Origin: Xiphias gladius
Lineage: Eukaryota > Chordata > Actinopteri > Istiophoriformes > Xiphiidae
NCBI RefSeq assembly: GCF_016859285.1
Contig: NC_053417.1
Coordinates: 23,935,206-23,999,205, forward strand
Length of the DNA: 64,000 nt
Direction: 5' to 3'
Position 1 is the stretch's first letter. Each line of letters begins with the position of its first letter. The notes beneath the pieces were generated by a model. That model was given only the letters and a program-made list of their open reading frames with translations, did not search any database and was not told where the DNA came from. Positions 23,001 through 35,120 of this stretch are shown here, in pieces. Position numbers and translations under genes: made by a program.

Positions 23001-24469
23001 ATTTGGTTTCGAAGAATCCTCGTAATGAGAAAACTTAAAACAAAAGAGCTCTGAAATTTGGGGAGATTTAGAAAAATGAAAAATTTGAAAAGCTACTTAG
23101 TATCCGGCCTCACCATTTAGCGCAAAATTATATTTAAATTTAAATATAGTTGCCTGCTGCTGATTTGGTATAATGCACAATACAATCTTAAGATTCTGGT
23201 TCATATGTAACACAGCAAAGATTTAATATGACAAAGCTGGTCTCATTGAGATTTGACCCTTATGAAACTCGTTGCAATGGACATTCTGCAAACAAGTTTC
23301 AGGCACGCACCCCAGGCTTGTCGCCTGCAAGTGAAACCGAAGCCTCTCTCACTCTTGTTTTATAATTGTGACATTCTCATATTCTCACAGACATAGAGTC
23401 CAGCACAATGTGTGGGGGACAGTTTGGCCTCTGGAGCTGGCCTCTAATCCTCTAACCTTGTCTGAAGCTTGTGATCTTCTATTCTCACCGGCATTTCATA
23501 TTCCACTCAAACAAGCTGCGTACACGTTGCTCTCGCTTTCCCCAGTTTCCACTCGTAGATCGTAAGAGAACCGTCCTATCCGCACTGTCACTGTGAGATC
23601 ACCCGCATAAGCTCTGTAATCAGAGTTATGCTGATTTTATCCCACTGCTTCTTGTTGCACAAGTCCTACATTTTAAAGGTTGTCAAGTCCTCCAACTCTT
23701 ATTAAGTTACGTTACAACACCAGATGAGAATTTCAGAATCTCTACCTCAAGAGAAGCATGAAACCAGCTGGTTGCTACTTCAGATAATTCACCTCGGCGA
23801 CATTGACGCATATTGATAGAACCATGTGTAGGTCACACCACGGTGTACCCTGCGATGCGCCTGAGGCTGAAGACGGATTTGCAGCGAGTAAGATCCAGAG
23901 TGCTGTTCGGTAATCGTATTGGACAGAATGAAACGTGTGAAGATAAATAAAGATCAGAGGAATTATAATTTGTATATCGTACGCAGACACGCAGACAAAA
24001 TTAGCCACAAGCTAGCCACAAGTTGTTGAATACAGTGGAGCATTTAGCAGCTAAAGAGTCATATATTTCACTGAGGGAATGGGGGGGACCAAAAATAACG
24101 CTAAAAGAGAGTGAAATTTGGACTTACGACGCCACGTGAATGATAATGTTTCTCTGTAACTGCTGGATGTGTAAATAAGCAACTGTTTGCTAACGAGTTC
24201 AACAAAAGGTGATCAGATATCAATGTTTTGTTCACAACATGTTAATGCTGCCCCCAAGTAGTAGTTAAAATATGTTAGTGCAGGATTAACATTGCTCTAC
24301 AGCAATGTCTTGGTACCTATTGGCCAATGTATACACCAATGCTGATATAAAGATGATAAGCTAATATTGGCTGATATGTTGACCTGGTTGAATCTATTGG
24401 TCTAGATCTACTGTAGATGCAGCCCTTTCCTTTTGCCTGTGTGTTTTCTCAGGTCATGAGTGATCCTCA

Positions 24470-24850
24470 CTACTCAGCAGGTGTCCCAAGTTTTTAGGGA
24501 CGGCAGTGTCGGCCGTACAGTCCACCACTTTCTGGTCCAGACTGAAGTATTTCAACTACTGTTGGATGAATTGCCACGGAATTCTTTGCAGACATTCATG
24601 GACTCCAGAGGATGGGGTCCTATTGACTTCGGTGATCTTCTGACCTTTTTGATTTTGAGGTAATTGTCTGGACAATTATTGGATTAATCGCCGTGGAATT
24701 TCACACAGAGATGAGATCAACTTTGGTGATTTCCTGATTTTCGTCCAGAGCCATCATCAAGTCAAAAATGGTCTCCACGATCTCCAACTTTGTATTCCTG
24801 CTGACTTTGCCGGTTTTGGACTATTATAGTGGATCATAGAGGCCCACGTG
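24470..24850 (+). repeat. GGTCCAGACTGAAGTATCTCAAC-family repeat, diverged
   Basis: Contains CTGGTCCAGACTGAAGTATT, 'gacattcatgg' and 'ctccagaggatggggtcct'. It is more diverged than the copy at 22732. Confidence 0.65.
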
Positions 24851-25386
24851 CTATTAACAGGTGCACCAGAGTATCATCTATAAATAATCTTTTATTGCCC
24901 CGACTTGTAGCAGTTTTTTTTCTGTAACGTTAACTCCAAGCAGTATACGGTATACATTCATGTTTTGACACACATTCATGCATGCATGTGAGCATTTGGC
25001 ACTATACAATGATGAAGTAGTCTGGGTTACTTGAGACAGGACTGGGAATTCCGCTGGCTTCTAAAACGAGACCAGTACATAACTGGGAGGGAGGTGAGCG
25101 GGGATACATTTTTCATAAGTATGTTCTGATCTGTTGCCAAAAGAAGAAGTGACACTCAGGCTTGCAGGCTGAGGACACTCAGCACTGCTATAAGACTTAA
25201 AAATAAACAGTAGACTAACGTAGTTCATATAATGTAACAAATATAATGAAGTCAGTGTTTGTTTACAATTTACTACCGTAGAAATCCGCAGCCCAACCTC
25301 AACTATAGATACTACATAATTCAGTACACCTCTCTAAAAATTCTTAGCAAAGATGAGCAAAGCAGCTGACGTGTGCCGTTCAACAT

Positions 25387-26387
25387 TTTATTTCATGTTT
25401 AACTGCACTAAAATATAATTTTCATATGTAAAAACAATAAGCCCAAAATAAAATTACACTTTCACAGACTGTAGAATACAGTTCCTGTGGCAATAATACC
25501 TGTAGGCTTAAAACAGATTCAAAATAATTTACAGACAAGACCAGTGTATAAGACTGTTCTGGTTGATACACAGTATATTAGCTGCTCAATGTCTATTCAT
25601 GATACATGAATGATACTGCTAAATAAGTCTGTAGGTTTAACCTACTTTTTTTTTTTTTTTTTTAATTAATCACCAAATACATATGGTGGCATTAAATATA
25701 AACCAATCTGGAGCTCTGAGGGATTCATTCTTCAGATGTCGATGCATGCAGACTCACAACATTAGTTTGGGGGCTGGAAAGTCTATTTGAATGACAACGT
25801 GGTTCTGTGAGATAATTTGCTTGGACATTTTTGGTACTTCAGCTAAAAGATTTCACAATAATGCTTTGTCGTATATTTTCTGTGCAATTTACAGTCATCC
25901 AAATCACGAGAAAAAAAAAAAAAAAAAAAAAAAAGCTACTAAAAGGAAAACTACATCCTTGAAATGAAGGTGTATATATATATAATTTATATTCAATTTG
26001 TAACTGTTTGAAAAGTGCAGTCATCTTCCCTCCATCAGAAATCTTTCCATCTATGGCACCATGTTGTATGTAAACAGTCGCCTTTTGGTCCATGAGCTGG
26101 CCTGTCTTAATTCCATCTGGAGAGTTCAAAATTTCCTGGAATAAGCAAACTAGTGAGAGCGTTATTTTATGCCCTCACATGCATGTTGCTTCTACAAGCT
26201 TAATAACTCATTCACCTTATAATTCAGAAGTAGCCCTTTTCCTGTGGAGTTGCATCATCCCTCAGGATTATTATTCTTCTTAGTTTCTTGCAGTTTCACT
26301 TTATACTACTTGAAGTACGAGCAAATGTCTGTTTTCTTTGGCTTTCAAACTCCAGATTTTATAGATGGTCAGTGTCCCATATCACAC
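25387..26387 (-). other. nr4a1: nr4a1 3' untranslated region (inferred)
   Basis: Runs from the stop codon (26388-26390) down to a minus-strand AATAAA at 25387-25392, about 1 kb. It is A/U-rich and contains long T and A homopolymers (25648-25664 and 25912-25934 in + coordinates). AU-rich 3' ends are usual for immediate-early messages. Confidence 0.5.
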
Positions 26388-29126
26388 TCAAAACGGAAGC
26401 GTATCCATGAAGATTTTGTCCACAATTGGCGGTGGGGGAACAAGATCTTCTAATTTAAGGTAAAAGATTCGCTGGAGGCCTTGAGTGCACAGAGTTCTGA
26501 GCTCAGGCAGCTTCCCGAGGAGTCTGGACAAATAATTGGGCCGCAAGGAGTCGGCGCCACAGCCAGAGACGTGATCTTTAAGGCAGGTGATGAGCTGGTT
26601 CTGCAAGTCCTCCACCTGTTTTGGCTCTTTAAGACCATGTCGGTCTGCAGAGGTAAAAAGGAGATGTGTTGAACATGAGCCTTGTGCTTCATTATTATGA
26701 CTTTAACCAAATAACACACTGATAATTGTAAACTTTGAAACCAGGTTTATCTAACCGTTTCCTCTTTGCTCATTTGATTTTGATCAGGTTTAAAAAGACC
26801 ACAAATGATGACTGTATCTGGAAAATCTTTATACAAAACTTAAACTATATTTAGTTGAATATATATATAGTTGGGAGTGTTAATGCTGCTACACTGGAAT
26901 AATTCCTTGGCTTTACATGTAAACCTTCACTGTGGTTGTGGTTAGTGTGATTTGATATATGACATCTTCTCTGCCCTATATGTGAGGTCGTGTTACACTG
27001 TATTATACACCTGTCGTGTCAATCCTACGTTGTGTAACTGCATTAAATTGTCCACACCAGTGTGAAGAAAAAAAAAAAAAGATTCCTCGTGCAAACTGCT
27101 CTCCGTGCGGGAGAAAAGTAAGTCTGACCCTGATTCTTATTGCAATGTGGAAAAAACAAGTCAAAGCTTGATACGAGTGAAGCTCTTACCAGTGATTATG
27201 ACCAGGGCTGTGAGACAGGAGAAGGAGGAAACGTCTAGCTTCATGCGATGGAGGCTTTGAGAAAACTCCAAGATGGAGTCAATCCAGTCCCCAAATCCTC
27301 GGACACACTGCATTTTGTGAAGCACAGCCCCATTGCAGAAGATGAGCTTTTCCGTTTCAGGATTGGACCTTTGAAAGTAAAAGCAACATAGTTTGGTGAT
27401 CAAATGTTACATGTAAGTTGTATAATAATCATGTAATAATCATCATAGTCATAATCATAATCATGTCAGTTGTCTAAATCTATTGTAAAGGTTTTGCAGG
27501 AAGCTGCACTCACCGATATGCAAGACGGAGGATGAAGAGTTCAACAAAGGCAGACTCCAACAGCAGTTCCTGGTCTTCTGAGCAGAACTCAGAGAAACCT
27601 GGGATGCTCTTCGCCCACTTCCCGATGACCTCCATGGAGGACGTGAGAAGGTCGTAAAACTGTTTGATGTCACTAGCGTCCTCCTTCTGGTTCGGACTGA
27701 CTTCTGTCTCGTCATACTGAAATTACAGCAGAGAAGTTCAGACAGGCGCGTCAAAGAGCAATCAATTATTGCAAAACAACGGAAAAACAAGGGAGGTTGT
27801 TTTGTTTTACCTACCTTGGAATAATCCAGTTTCCCAACGCCAGGGTTTGAGTCAATGTGCGCCCTCACAAGTGAAGCAATCATGCTCACTGGAGACACAG
27901 TGGTTGCCACATCCTGGACGACTTTAGGCTTGGAAGGCAGGCGACCTCTTCGTCCTTTCAGACTGTCCGTTCTCACAACTGGAAAAATTATGACATGGAT
28001 GTTCATTTCCTTTCATCTGTATCATCTTAAGAAGTCTACACTGATTCTTCTGGGTTTGTGCTGAACTCACCTTCCCGGACCATGCCTACAGCTAGACACT
28101 TCTGGAAACGGCAGAACTGGCATCGATTCCGCCTTCTCTTGTCCACAGGACAGTCCTTGTTGGCAAGGCAAACATACTTGGAATTTTTTTGCACTGTACG
28201 CTGTAAAATATAAAAAGACAAATTACTCTAAAAAAGCAGCCACAAAGACACAGATCAGTTAGATGGAACATTTTTCTCTCTTCTTGTGTGTTTCTAAATA
28301 GATGAGTTGGCTGTATAGAAAAGTCAAATTTTATTACCTTGAAAAACCCTTTGCATCCCTCACAGGTGCGAACCCCGTAGTGCTGACAGGAGGCATTGTC
28401 CCCACACACAGCGCAGCAGCCCTCATTTCCACTTGGGCTTTTTAATTTGGGCGATAAGCTTCCTTCCAGCTGGTCACTGCCATCAAAGGTACGGGGCTGC
28501 TCCATCGACAAGCCGGGGAAGGTCAGTGCAGGTGGGTGAGGATGGGTCAAAGGGAAAGAGTCCTGGTCTCGTAAGTGTGGTTGACCCAAATGAGACATAT
28601 CCTCCACAGACCCTGAACCAAACGTGAAGAAAGAGGGCACATGTGGCACTGAGGTCTCCTCGGATGCCCAGTATCCTGGACTGGGTGAGTATGGACCAAA
28701 GGCCGAATCCCAGGTGGACGTATGCTGACTCTGGAACCCAGGAGTTGAAGGAGACGAGACCGACGCAGGGCTACCAAAATAATCGGACCCACCAGGGGAC
28801 ATGGCCCCGTCCGGGTAACTCAGGGTTAACGTTCCAGGGTAGCAGCCGTAAACCTGGAGGTCATCCAGCTTGAAGGGGGTCTCCTGACCTGATGGCGGAG
28901 TGACATGGGCAGGGGCTGCAGTGAACTGGCATGAATATGCGTCAAAGTCACCTGCGTGAGTGCCCACCAGAGAGCTGATGCTTGGCAGGGATGGAGCAGA
29001 GAGGTGGTCCCGTGAGCTGTTCATATCCACAGCCAACCAGGAGATAAAGTCTGTGCTTTGAGGTTCAGAGCTGCCGACGCTGTTCTCATAGGGCTGAGAT
29101 CCATGCTGGGGGTGTATGCAAGTCAT
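26388..29126 (-). CDS. nr4a1: Nuclear receptor NR4A1 (Nur77/NGFI-B)
   Basis: NR4A1 is an immediate-early orphan nuclear receptor that binds NBRE/NurRE DNA sites and controls stress, steroidogenic, metabolic and apoptotic genes. Six coding exons in transcript order: 28338-29126, 28071-28200, 27815-27978, 27514-27716, 27191-27369 and 26388-26644. They total 1722 nt, or 573 aa; human is 598. The N-terminal transactivation region is Ser/Pro-rich and keeps QVYGCYPG and GSDYFGSP. The DNA-binding domain starts near residue 238 with [20 protein letters not shown], and the P-box CEGCKGFFK closes exon 1. Zinc finger 2 ([20 protein letters not shown]) follows. The A-box [11 protein letters not shown] keeps the serine equivalent to human Ser351. 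The ligand-binding domain ends in helix 12 IFMDTLPF. The exon break after FFK and the GVGKLDYSK segment are typical of the family; the QVYGCYPG context favours NR4A1 over NR4A2 and NR4A3. Confidence 0.96.
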
Positions 29127-30061
<935 letters not shown>

Positions 30062-30160
30062 CTCTTAGAGCCTCCTGCGAGTGTTTGAACTGTCCGTGCT
30101 CCGCGAACGGCCGCCGGTCATCTTCGAGGCTTTCTCGGCTGAGGCGCAGTCAACCCCCCC
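30062..30160 (-). other. nr4a1: nr4a1 non-coding first exon
   Basis: The 3' edge is the donor AAGAG|GTAAGA at 30062/30061. The 5' edge is placed near 30157-30162 from a TATA box 25-30 bp upstream. It contains an upstream ATG at 30119-30121. Confidence 0.6.
30065..30121 (-). CDS. Upstream ORF in nr4a1 leader, 18 codons
   Basis: The ATG at 30121-30119 opens a frame reading MTGGRSRSTDSSNTRRRL and closes with TAA at 30067-30065, three bases before the exon 1 donor. It is Arg/Ser-rich. Whether it is translated is unknown. It lies wholly in the inferred non-coding exon, so it would be present in any message from the TATA promoter. Confidence 0.4.
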   Translation of the reverse strand: MTGGRSRSTDSSNTRRRL

Positions 30161-30179
30161 CCCCCAACGCTCGCCTCGG

Positions 30180-30330
30180 CGGCGCCTTTATACCCTCAGC
30201 GCAGCCGTACCCATAACGTCAGAGAAAGGTTTCCATACAAGGGTGCGCGGTGGGCGGGGAGATTTCCAGCGTCCGGCCAATCGCGGCGCGCGTTCGGCAG
30301 AACAGCCGTTGGATGACGCACTACGGGATT
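30180..30330 (-). promoter_or_regulatory. nr4a1: nr4a1 core promoter: TATA, CRE-like, CArG-like and GC boxes
   Basis: Minus-strand TATAAA at 30187-30192. CRE variant TGACGTTA at 30214-30221. CArG-like CCATACAAGG at 30233-30242, one base off CC(A/T)6GG. GTGGGCGGGGA (Sp1/Egr type) at 30250-30260. A further TGACGCA lies at 30314-30320. CRE and SRF sites are the known inputs of the mammalian Nr4a1 promoter, so the arrangement fits immediate-early control. Confidence 0.65.
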
Positions 30331-30367
30331 CCGTTGACGCGCGTAAGGCGAAGATCCGCCGAAACCA

Positions 30368-30406
30368 CGCGCGCGCGCGCGCGCGCGCACACACACACAC
30401 ACACAC
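30368..30406. repeat. (CG)n(CA)n tract upstream of nr4a1
   Basis: About 21 bp of alternating CG followed by about 18 bp of alternating AC, all purine-pyrimidine alternating. It lies about 175 bp upstream of the nr4a1 TATA box. Confidence 0.95.
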
Positions 30407-31536
30407 TACACAACAAGGCGGCTAAATAAAACTCAATAAAGCCGGATAAAACAACATATTTATGGCGGGTAAGAGGCCAGTTTGCACAGTCGTTAGCTAT
30501 TAAATTACATAGCTCCACAAATATCTACTTGTTGTATTGTAGTGGGTTTTTTGCTGATATAATGGAAAGATGTGATTTCGTAATTTTAGAACAGGAAGTC
30601 GCAGATGTTTTTCTATTTCAGGGAGAAAAACTATTTTTGATGCCTGTTAGGTTCTGGTAAAAGTGAGGCGAAACTTCTAAACGCTGCATTAAAAAAAAAA
30701 AAAAGAAAGACTGTATCTGGTCTGTACCATAGAGAAGATCACAATAATCAAAAGTATCTGCACCTGTTCAGAGGCATTTTCAATACTAAAGCAGTGGTGG
30801 TCCATGGACCTGAAGTATTGAATCCATATGTCAGAGAAATAGGGTTTTTTTGTTTTTATCTAGACGGCGCTTCCGTTGCTTTTTTTTTGTCATTGATTCT
30901 TTGCTATAATGCTTGTTTCATATCACTGAGAAAATAATACAAGTATTCGAGGACAAAAAAAACCCCCAAAAAATACCTGTTCCTGCTTTCTAGAGGGGCA
31001 GGGCTGGCGAAAGCCGTTCCAGTCTCAGGCTCAAAACTGCATTTTTGTACCACTTCCCTTTATCAACCTCCCAAAGTCTCTCGTTATCTTCAATTATGGA
31101 TTTATTGTACTTTTTCCCGCTCGTTACAGCGCGGTGACACAACTCATCAGGGACATCTGTGAGGCTATTGGTGACACCCAGGTTCAAAATCAAACCATGT
31201 CACTACTCTGTCTTACTCCATAGGGATCTTAACCAATAAAAAAAACAGATGCAACTCTTCATTGAGCTATTTACCGCCTCTTCTGCCATGAAGTAGAATG
31301 GGACACAACCAAACTTTGACGCTGTCATGTTGATTGTCACTCACTCACTGTGACTGATTGGGTGAACTGTCCCAGTGCGCCAGGGGTCCCAAAAGCTCCC
31401 GCTTTACTGTCCATGAACTGATCTGTGTCAATCTAATTCAGATTTTACTGGGGAATATGCACCAAAAAGGGGAAGGTTTTAGGGTGGGTGCTGATGTGAG
31501 GCCCTGTCTCGGTGAGCGCATGATGCTACATCATAC
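30407..31536. other. Distal upstream region of nr4a1
   Basis: No gene is supported. A 67-codon minus-strand frame (30990-31193) is unrecognised and is treated as a weak finding. Short A and T runs occur near 30690, 30880 and 30955. Confidence 0.55.
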
Positions 31537-32480
31537 GCTCCCCTAGCACTTTATTAGGAACACCATGCTAATAGTGGTTGGGGCCTCCCTGAGCTCACAC
31601 AACAGCCTCAGTTCTTGGTGGCATGGATTCCACGAGATGTCGGAAACTTTCCTTTGACATTCTGCTCCGTGTTTGTCGTGATCGCATCACTTCATTTCTG
31701 CAGATTTGTCAGCCGCACATTCAACGCTGCCGATCTCCCGTTCAACCGCGCTTCAAATGTGTTCTGCCGGATTCAGATCTGGTGACTGGGGAGGCCACTG
31801 AAGTCCACAGAACTCACCGTCATGTTAACGAAACCAGTTTGAGGTGACCGTTACTCTGTGACATGGTGCGTTATCATGACCGGGCTACCGTTTTTCCAGT
31901 CTTCAGCTGTTCAGTCTTGGTGCGCATGTGCCCGCTGCAGCTTCAGATTTCTGTTCGTGGCTGACAAGGGTGGAACATGATGTGGTCTTCTGCTGTTGTA
32001 GTCCGTCTGCTTCAAGGTTTGACAAGTTGCTCATTCTGATTTGCTTTTCTGCTCACCGCAGTTGTAGAGACTGGTTTTCTGAGTTACCATAGCTTTTCTG
32101 TCAACTTCAGTCAGTCAGTGCCCTTTCTCCTCTGATCTCTATCATCAACAAAGTGTTTCCATCCACAGAACTGAGGTTTTTTGTTTTTTGCACCATTCTG
32201 AGTAAACTCTAGAGACTGCTGTGGGTGAAAATCCCAGGAGATCAGCAGTTTCAGAAACACTCAAACCGGCCCGCCTGGCACCAACAATCATGTCACAGTC
32301 AAAATAACTGAGATCACATTTTTCCTCCACTCTTATGGTTGATGTGAACATCTAACTGAAGCTCCTGAGCTGTAGCGGCATGATTTTATGCGCTGCACTG
32401 CTGCCCCACATGATTGGCCGGTTGGGCAACTGCATGACTAAGCAGGTGCGCAGGTGTTCCTAATAAAATGCTCAGTGAGC
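31537..32480 (-). mobile_element. Degraded Tc1/mariner-type DNA transposon
   Basis: Terminal inverted repeats: CACTTTATTAGGAACACC at 31547-31564 and GGTGTTCCTAATAAAATG at 32453-32470, which match as inverted complements with one change; outer bases extend the pairing (GCTC at 31537, GAGC at 32477-32480). A transposase fragment is still readable on the minus strand at about 32145-32351. It includes GARRAGLSVSETADLLGFS and TAVSRVYSEW, the helix-turn-helix region of Tc1-like transposases. The rest of the ORF is broken by stops and deletions, and at about 0.94 kb the copy is shorter than an autonomous element. It cannot be active. Confidence 0.8.
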
Positions 32481-34869
32481 AAGTGGTGTTCCTGTGAATT
32501 TGTCCCTCCCCTACACTTAATGTTGCTAAAGTAGATGAAGTCCAGTCAGAAACTACAATAAAACAAATTTCAGAAAGTTTGACAACTATAACTTAGAAGC
32601 TCACATTCATTTGCACACACACGTTCTTTTCAGGTCTTCTCTGAGTTCCCAGGCATGCCCCCTCTCTTCCCACCTGGACTTTGGTTTTCTCAGAACATTT
32701 CTGAAATATCACATGCTCGCTTTTTTGCTCCTTGCCTCTGAATGTCATTAATAAACTCAGGGTGGCCCCGTGGGAGGAAGAGCTTTTAACAAGCTGGTGC
32801 AACAGAGGACCGGAGCCACCAGTTGCACTCAGCTGTGGAAACGAATCATCTGTCTAACTGTGGGTGTATTTTGTTTTCTTTTTTTTTTCCTGTGAATGAC
32901 TGGGCATCTGTGATGTCATGCCAGCACTCGCTGGGCCTCCCTGCTGCACAGAAACTGATTTCCCTCGTTATCTGATCTGGTTTATCAGACACGGTCTCTC
33001 ACTGCCAAGGATGACAATCATTTTGTGACGTCCTTTCTTTGGATCCCCTTTGGGCTCACATTCAAGTTGTTTGGTGGAAGGACAAAGTTGTTGTCGACAC
33101 GATTGGTAGTTGTTCAGTTATAATGTTGACTTTATTGTGTATTTGTGTGTGTACAGGCTGATGTGAGAGTCCGTATGTTATATTGTGACATGCAAGACAT
33201 GTGGCCTTTATGTGCAACCGTTCTCACACACATGCACACCCACACACGCATACTTGTATTATCACATGTGCATGGCCAGAGCTCCACCCACCACCTGTTG
33301 CTCCTCCAGAGTGCTATTTCTGTGCTGAGAAGATGTTTGTCATTGAGGAGAAATACTCTAGTTCTTCAGCTTGTCACGTCTATTGCAAGATTATCTTGCA
33401 AAAATCTTGATTGTTGCACGATTTCACCCTCATTTTCAGACGGGAGCACCGCACGCAATGTGTTTTATTTACATAAATAGACTGACTTCAGTTCCAGCTG
33501 TTACGACTGTAAAACGTTGTGACAATTGTTGAAGTCAGTTGTTGGTTAGATCCCTGGTAATTTGCATGTACTGATGTAAATTAGGGAGAGACATGATGCC
33601 ATCACCAGTGCTTTGCATCGTTTTCCAAAGTTTAGAGGATTCCACTACTTATGTACAATTATTAATTGTTGATTTTAGCCCTGCACTCAGGACATTACAA
33701 CCTTATACACTGATTTTGAATTAACAGAGATTAAGGTCAACTCTTTTTATTGTTAAGTGCTGCCTTATGATTTGTTTGTGACCAGTTGGACACAACAAAT
33801 CAGTGTATGAACGTACCCCATGCAGGGGCTTGTCAACACTCCTTTTCTTTTCAGATTGTATAATTATGAGTGTCATCAAATAAGCTCTGACAAAACTGTC
33901 AGTGAGTGCTCTAATATCATGGCTATCTTTGGGTTAATGAAGACAGACTGTCAGGGCACCAGTCTGATAGAAAGGGGTTCTTGTCTTGCATATAAATCTG
34001 AAAAGAAAGAAAGAAAGAAAAAAAAAAAAAAGCCTGTGGTAACCTAACAAATCCATTACTTAGCTCTCTTCTAACGATCCGTGAGAACATCAGGGGAGTT
34101 AAGCAACAGCGGCCCCTTCATCTACGAGCAGTCTGTTTAAGGCCCTGCAGATAAATTTGTGTCTGACACACCTCATATGCTGCACCCAGAATATCGGCTT
34201 CTCCCAGTAGGCAGAACATCCAGAACAAGGCAATGGTTCAAACACGCCTTTGTGCCCACTGGCTTTTTCATATTAAGCTGTCATATTGATTGTTCTGTGA
34301 GTGCAAGGTGAGGATCTTTTGCATGCAACATGATATGAAGTCATGTTGGTGTATGGGTGTGAATCCATATGCGTTTCCTTATGTGTCTTATTCATGCATC
34401 TGCTTGGTGGAATATTTACTGTTTATAGAGGTGTTCTTGAGCCTGAAATATAGAAACACCTGGATGATGTGATGCAATGCAATCCAATAGCCCTGTAATA
34501 AATGCCACCTTACTTAAAAAGTTCAGCTTTTGTTAAGGCTACTTCAGTCAGTTCAGCGGCAGCCCGTATTTTGAGGTTCAAAAATGACCACTAAGTTGAA
34601 TTAACAGCCTTACGAGACAGCGCTAACAGCAGCATAACAATTAGAAACAGTTAAAAGTGCTGAGTTGACAAAGGTAGCATGTATTATAGAACTGCTGTGA
34701 TTGCACTTAAAACTTTAAGGTCACTATTTGTCTGCATCCGGCTGTTGCATGGAGGGATCTTGATGACATGCAGATGCGTCACGAATTTCACAGAACAAGA
34801 GCGAACAAGTCCCAAGCCACACTAAGGGCTCTGTGAGGCTGCGCTTAGAGCACAGCGGTGCTTTGCTTT
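32481..34869. other. Intergenic DNA, nr4a1 to tamalin interval, part 1
   Basis: No gene is supported on either strand. Short CA-rich frames at 33145-33480 and an (AAAG)n/poly(A) tract near 34000-34032 are low complexity. I see nothing else I can name. Confidence 0.55.
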
Positions 34870-35120
34870 ATCCATCCAACAGTTGTTGACATATTTCCCT
34901 CAATGTAGAACCACAAATGCCAACCCCAAGGTGACACTAGAGGAAAAGTCAGGGGATCACCAGAGTCATTACGATCCGTCCTCTGGGGACCACGAATGCC
35001 TGTACCAAATTTCATGTTGATCCATCCAATAAATGTTGAGATATTTTAGTCTGGACCAACTGACAGACTGACATTGCCATCGATATAGAGCCATGCCACT
35101 TAAATGACTAAAAACTAACC
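34870..35120 (-). repeat. GGTCCAGACTGAA-family repeat, inverted copy
   Basis: Reads on the minus strand with the family's phrases: ATCCATCCAACAGTTGTTGA and 'gagatattttagtctggacc' in + orientation are complements of the copies at 22732 and 24470. It keeps the 'cctctggggaccacgaatg' block. Confidence 0.7.

Larger units (their letters stand above)
20346..25386. other. Intergenic DNA between gtsf1 and nr4a1
   Basis: About 5 kb with no supported gene on either strand. Contains a split AAGTAC repeat (20440-20605 and 21655-22105), an A-rich tract near 21592-21621, an (AAT)n microsatellite (22701-22729) and two GGTCCAGACTGAA-family repeats (22732-23000, 24470-24850). The remaining sequence holds only short frames that do not resemble a protein I know. 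Confidence 0.6.

Noticed and set aside
30188-30425. ORFs over the nr4a1 promoter and (CG)n(CA)n tract
   Set aside because: Composition comes from the dinucleotide repeat and GC-rich promoter; no family similarity.
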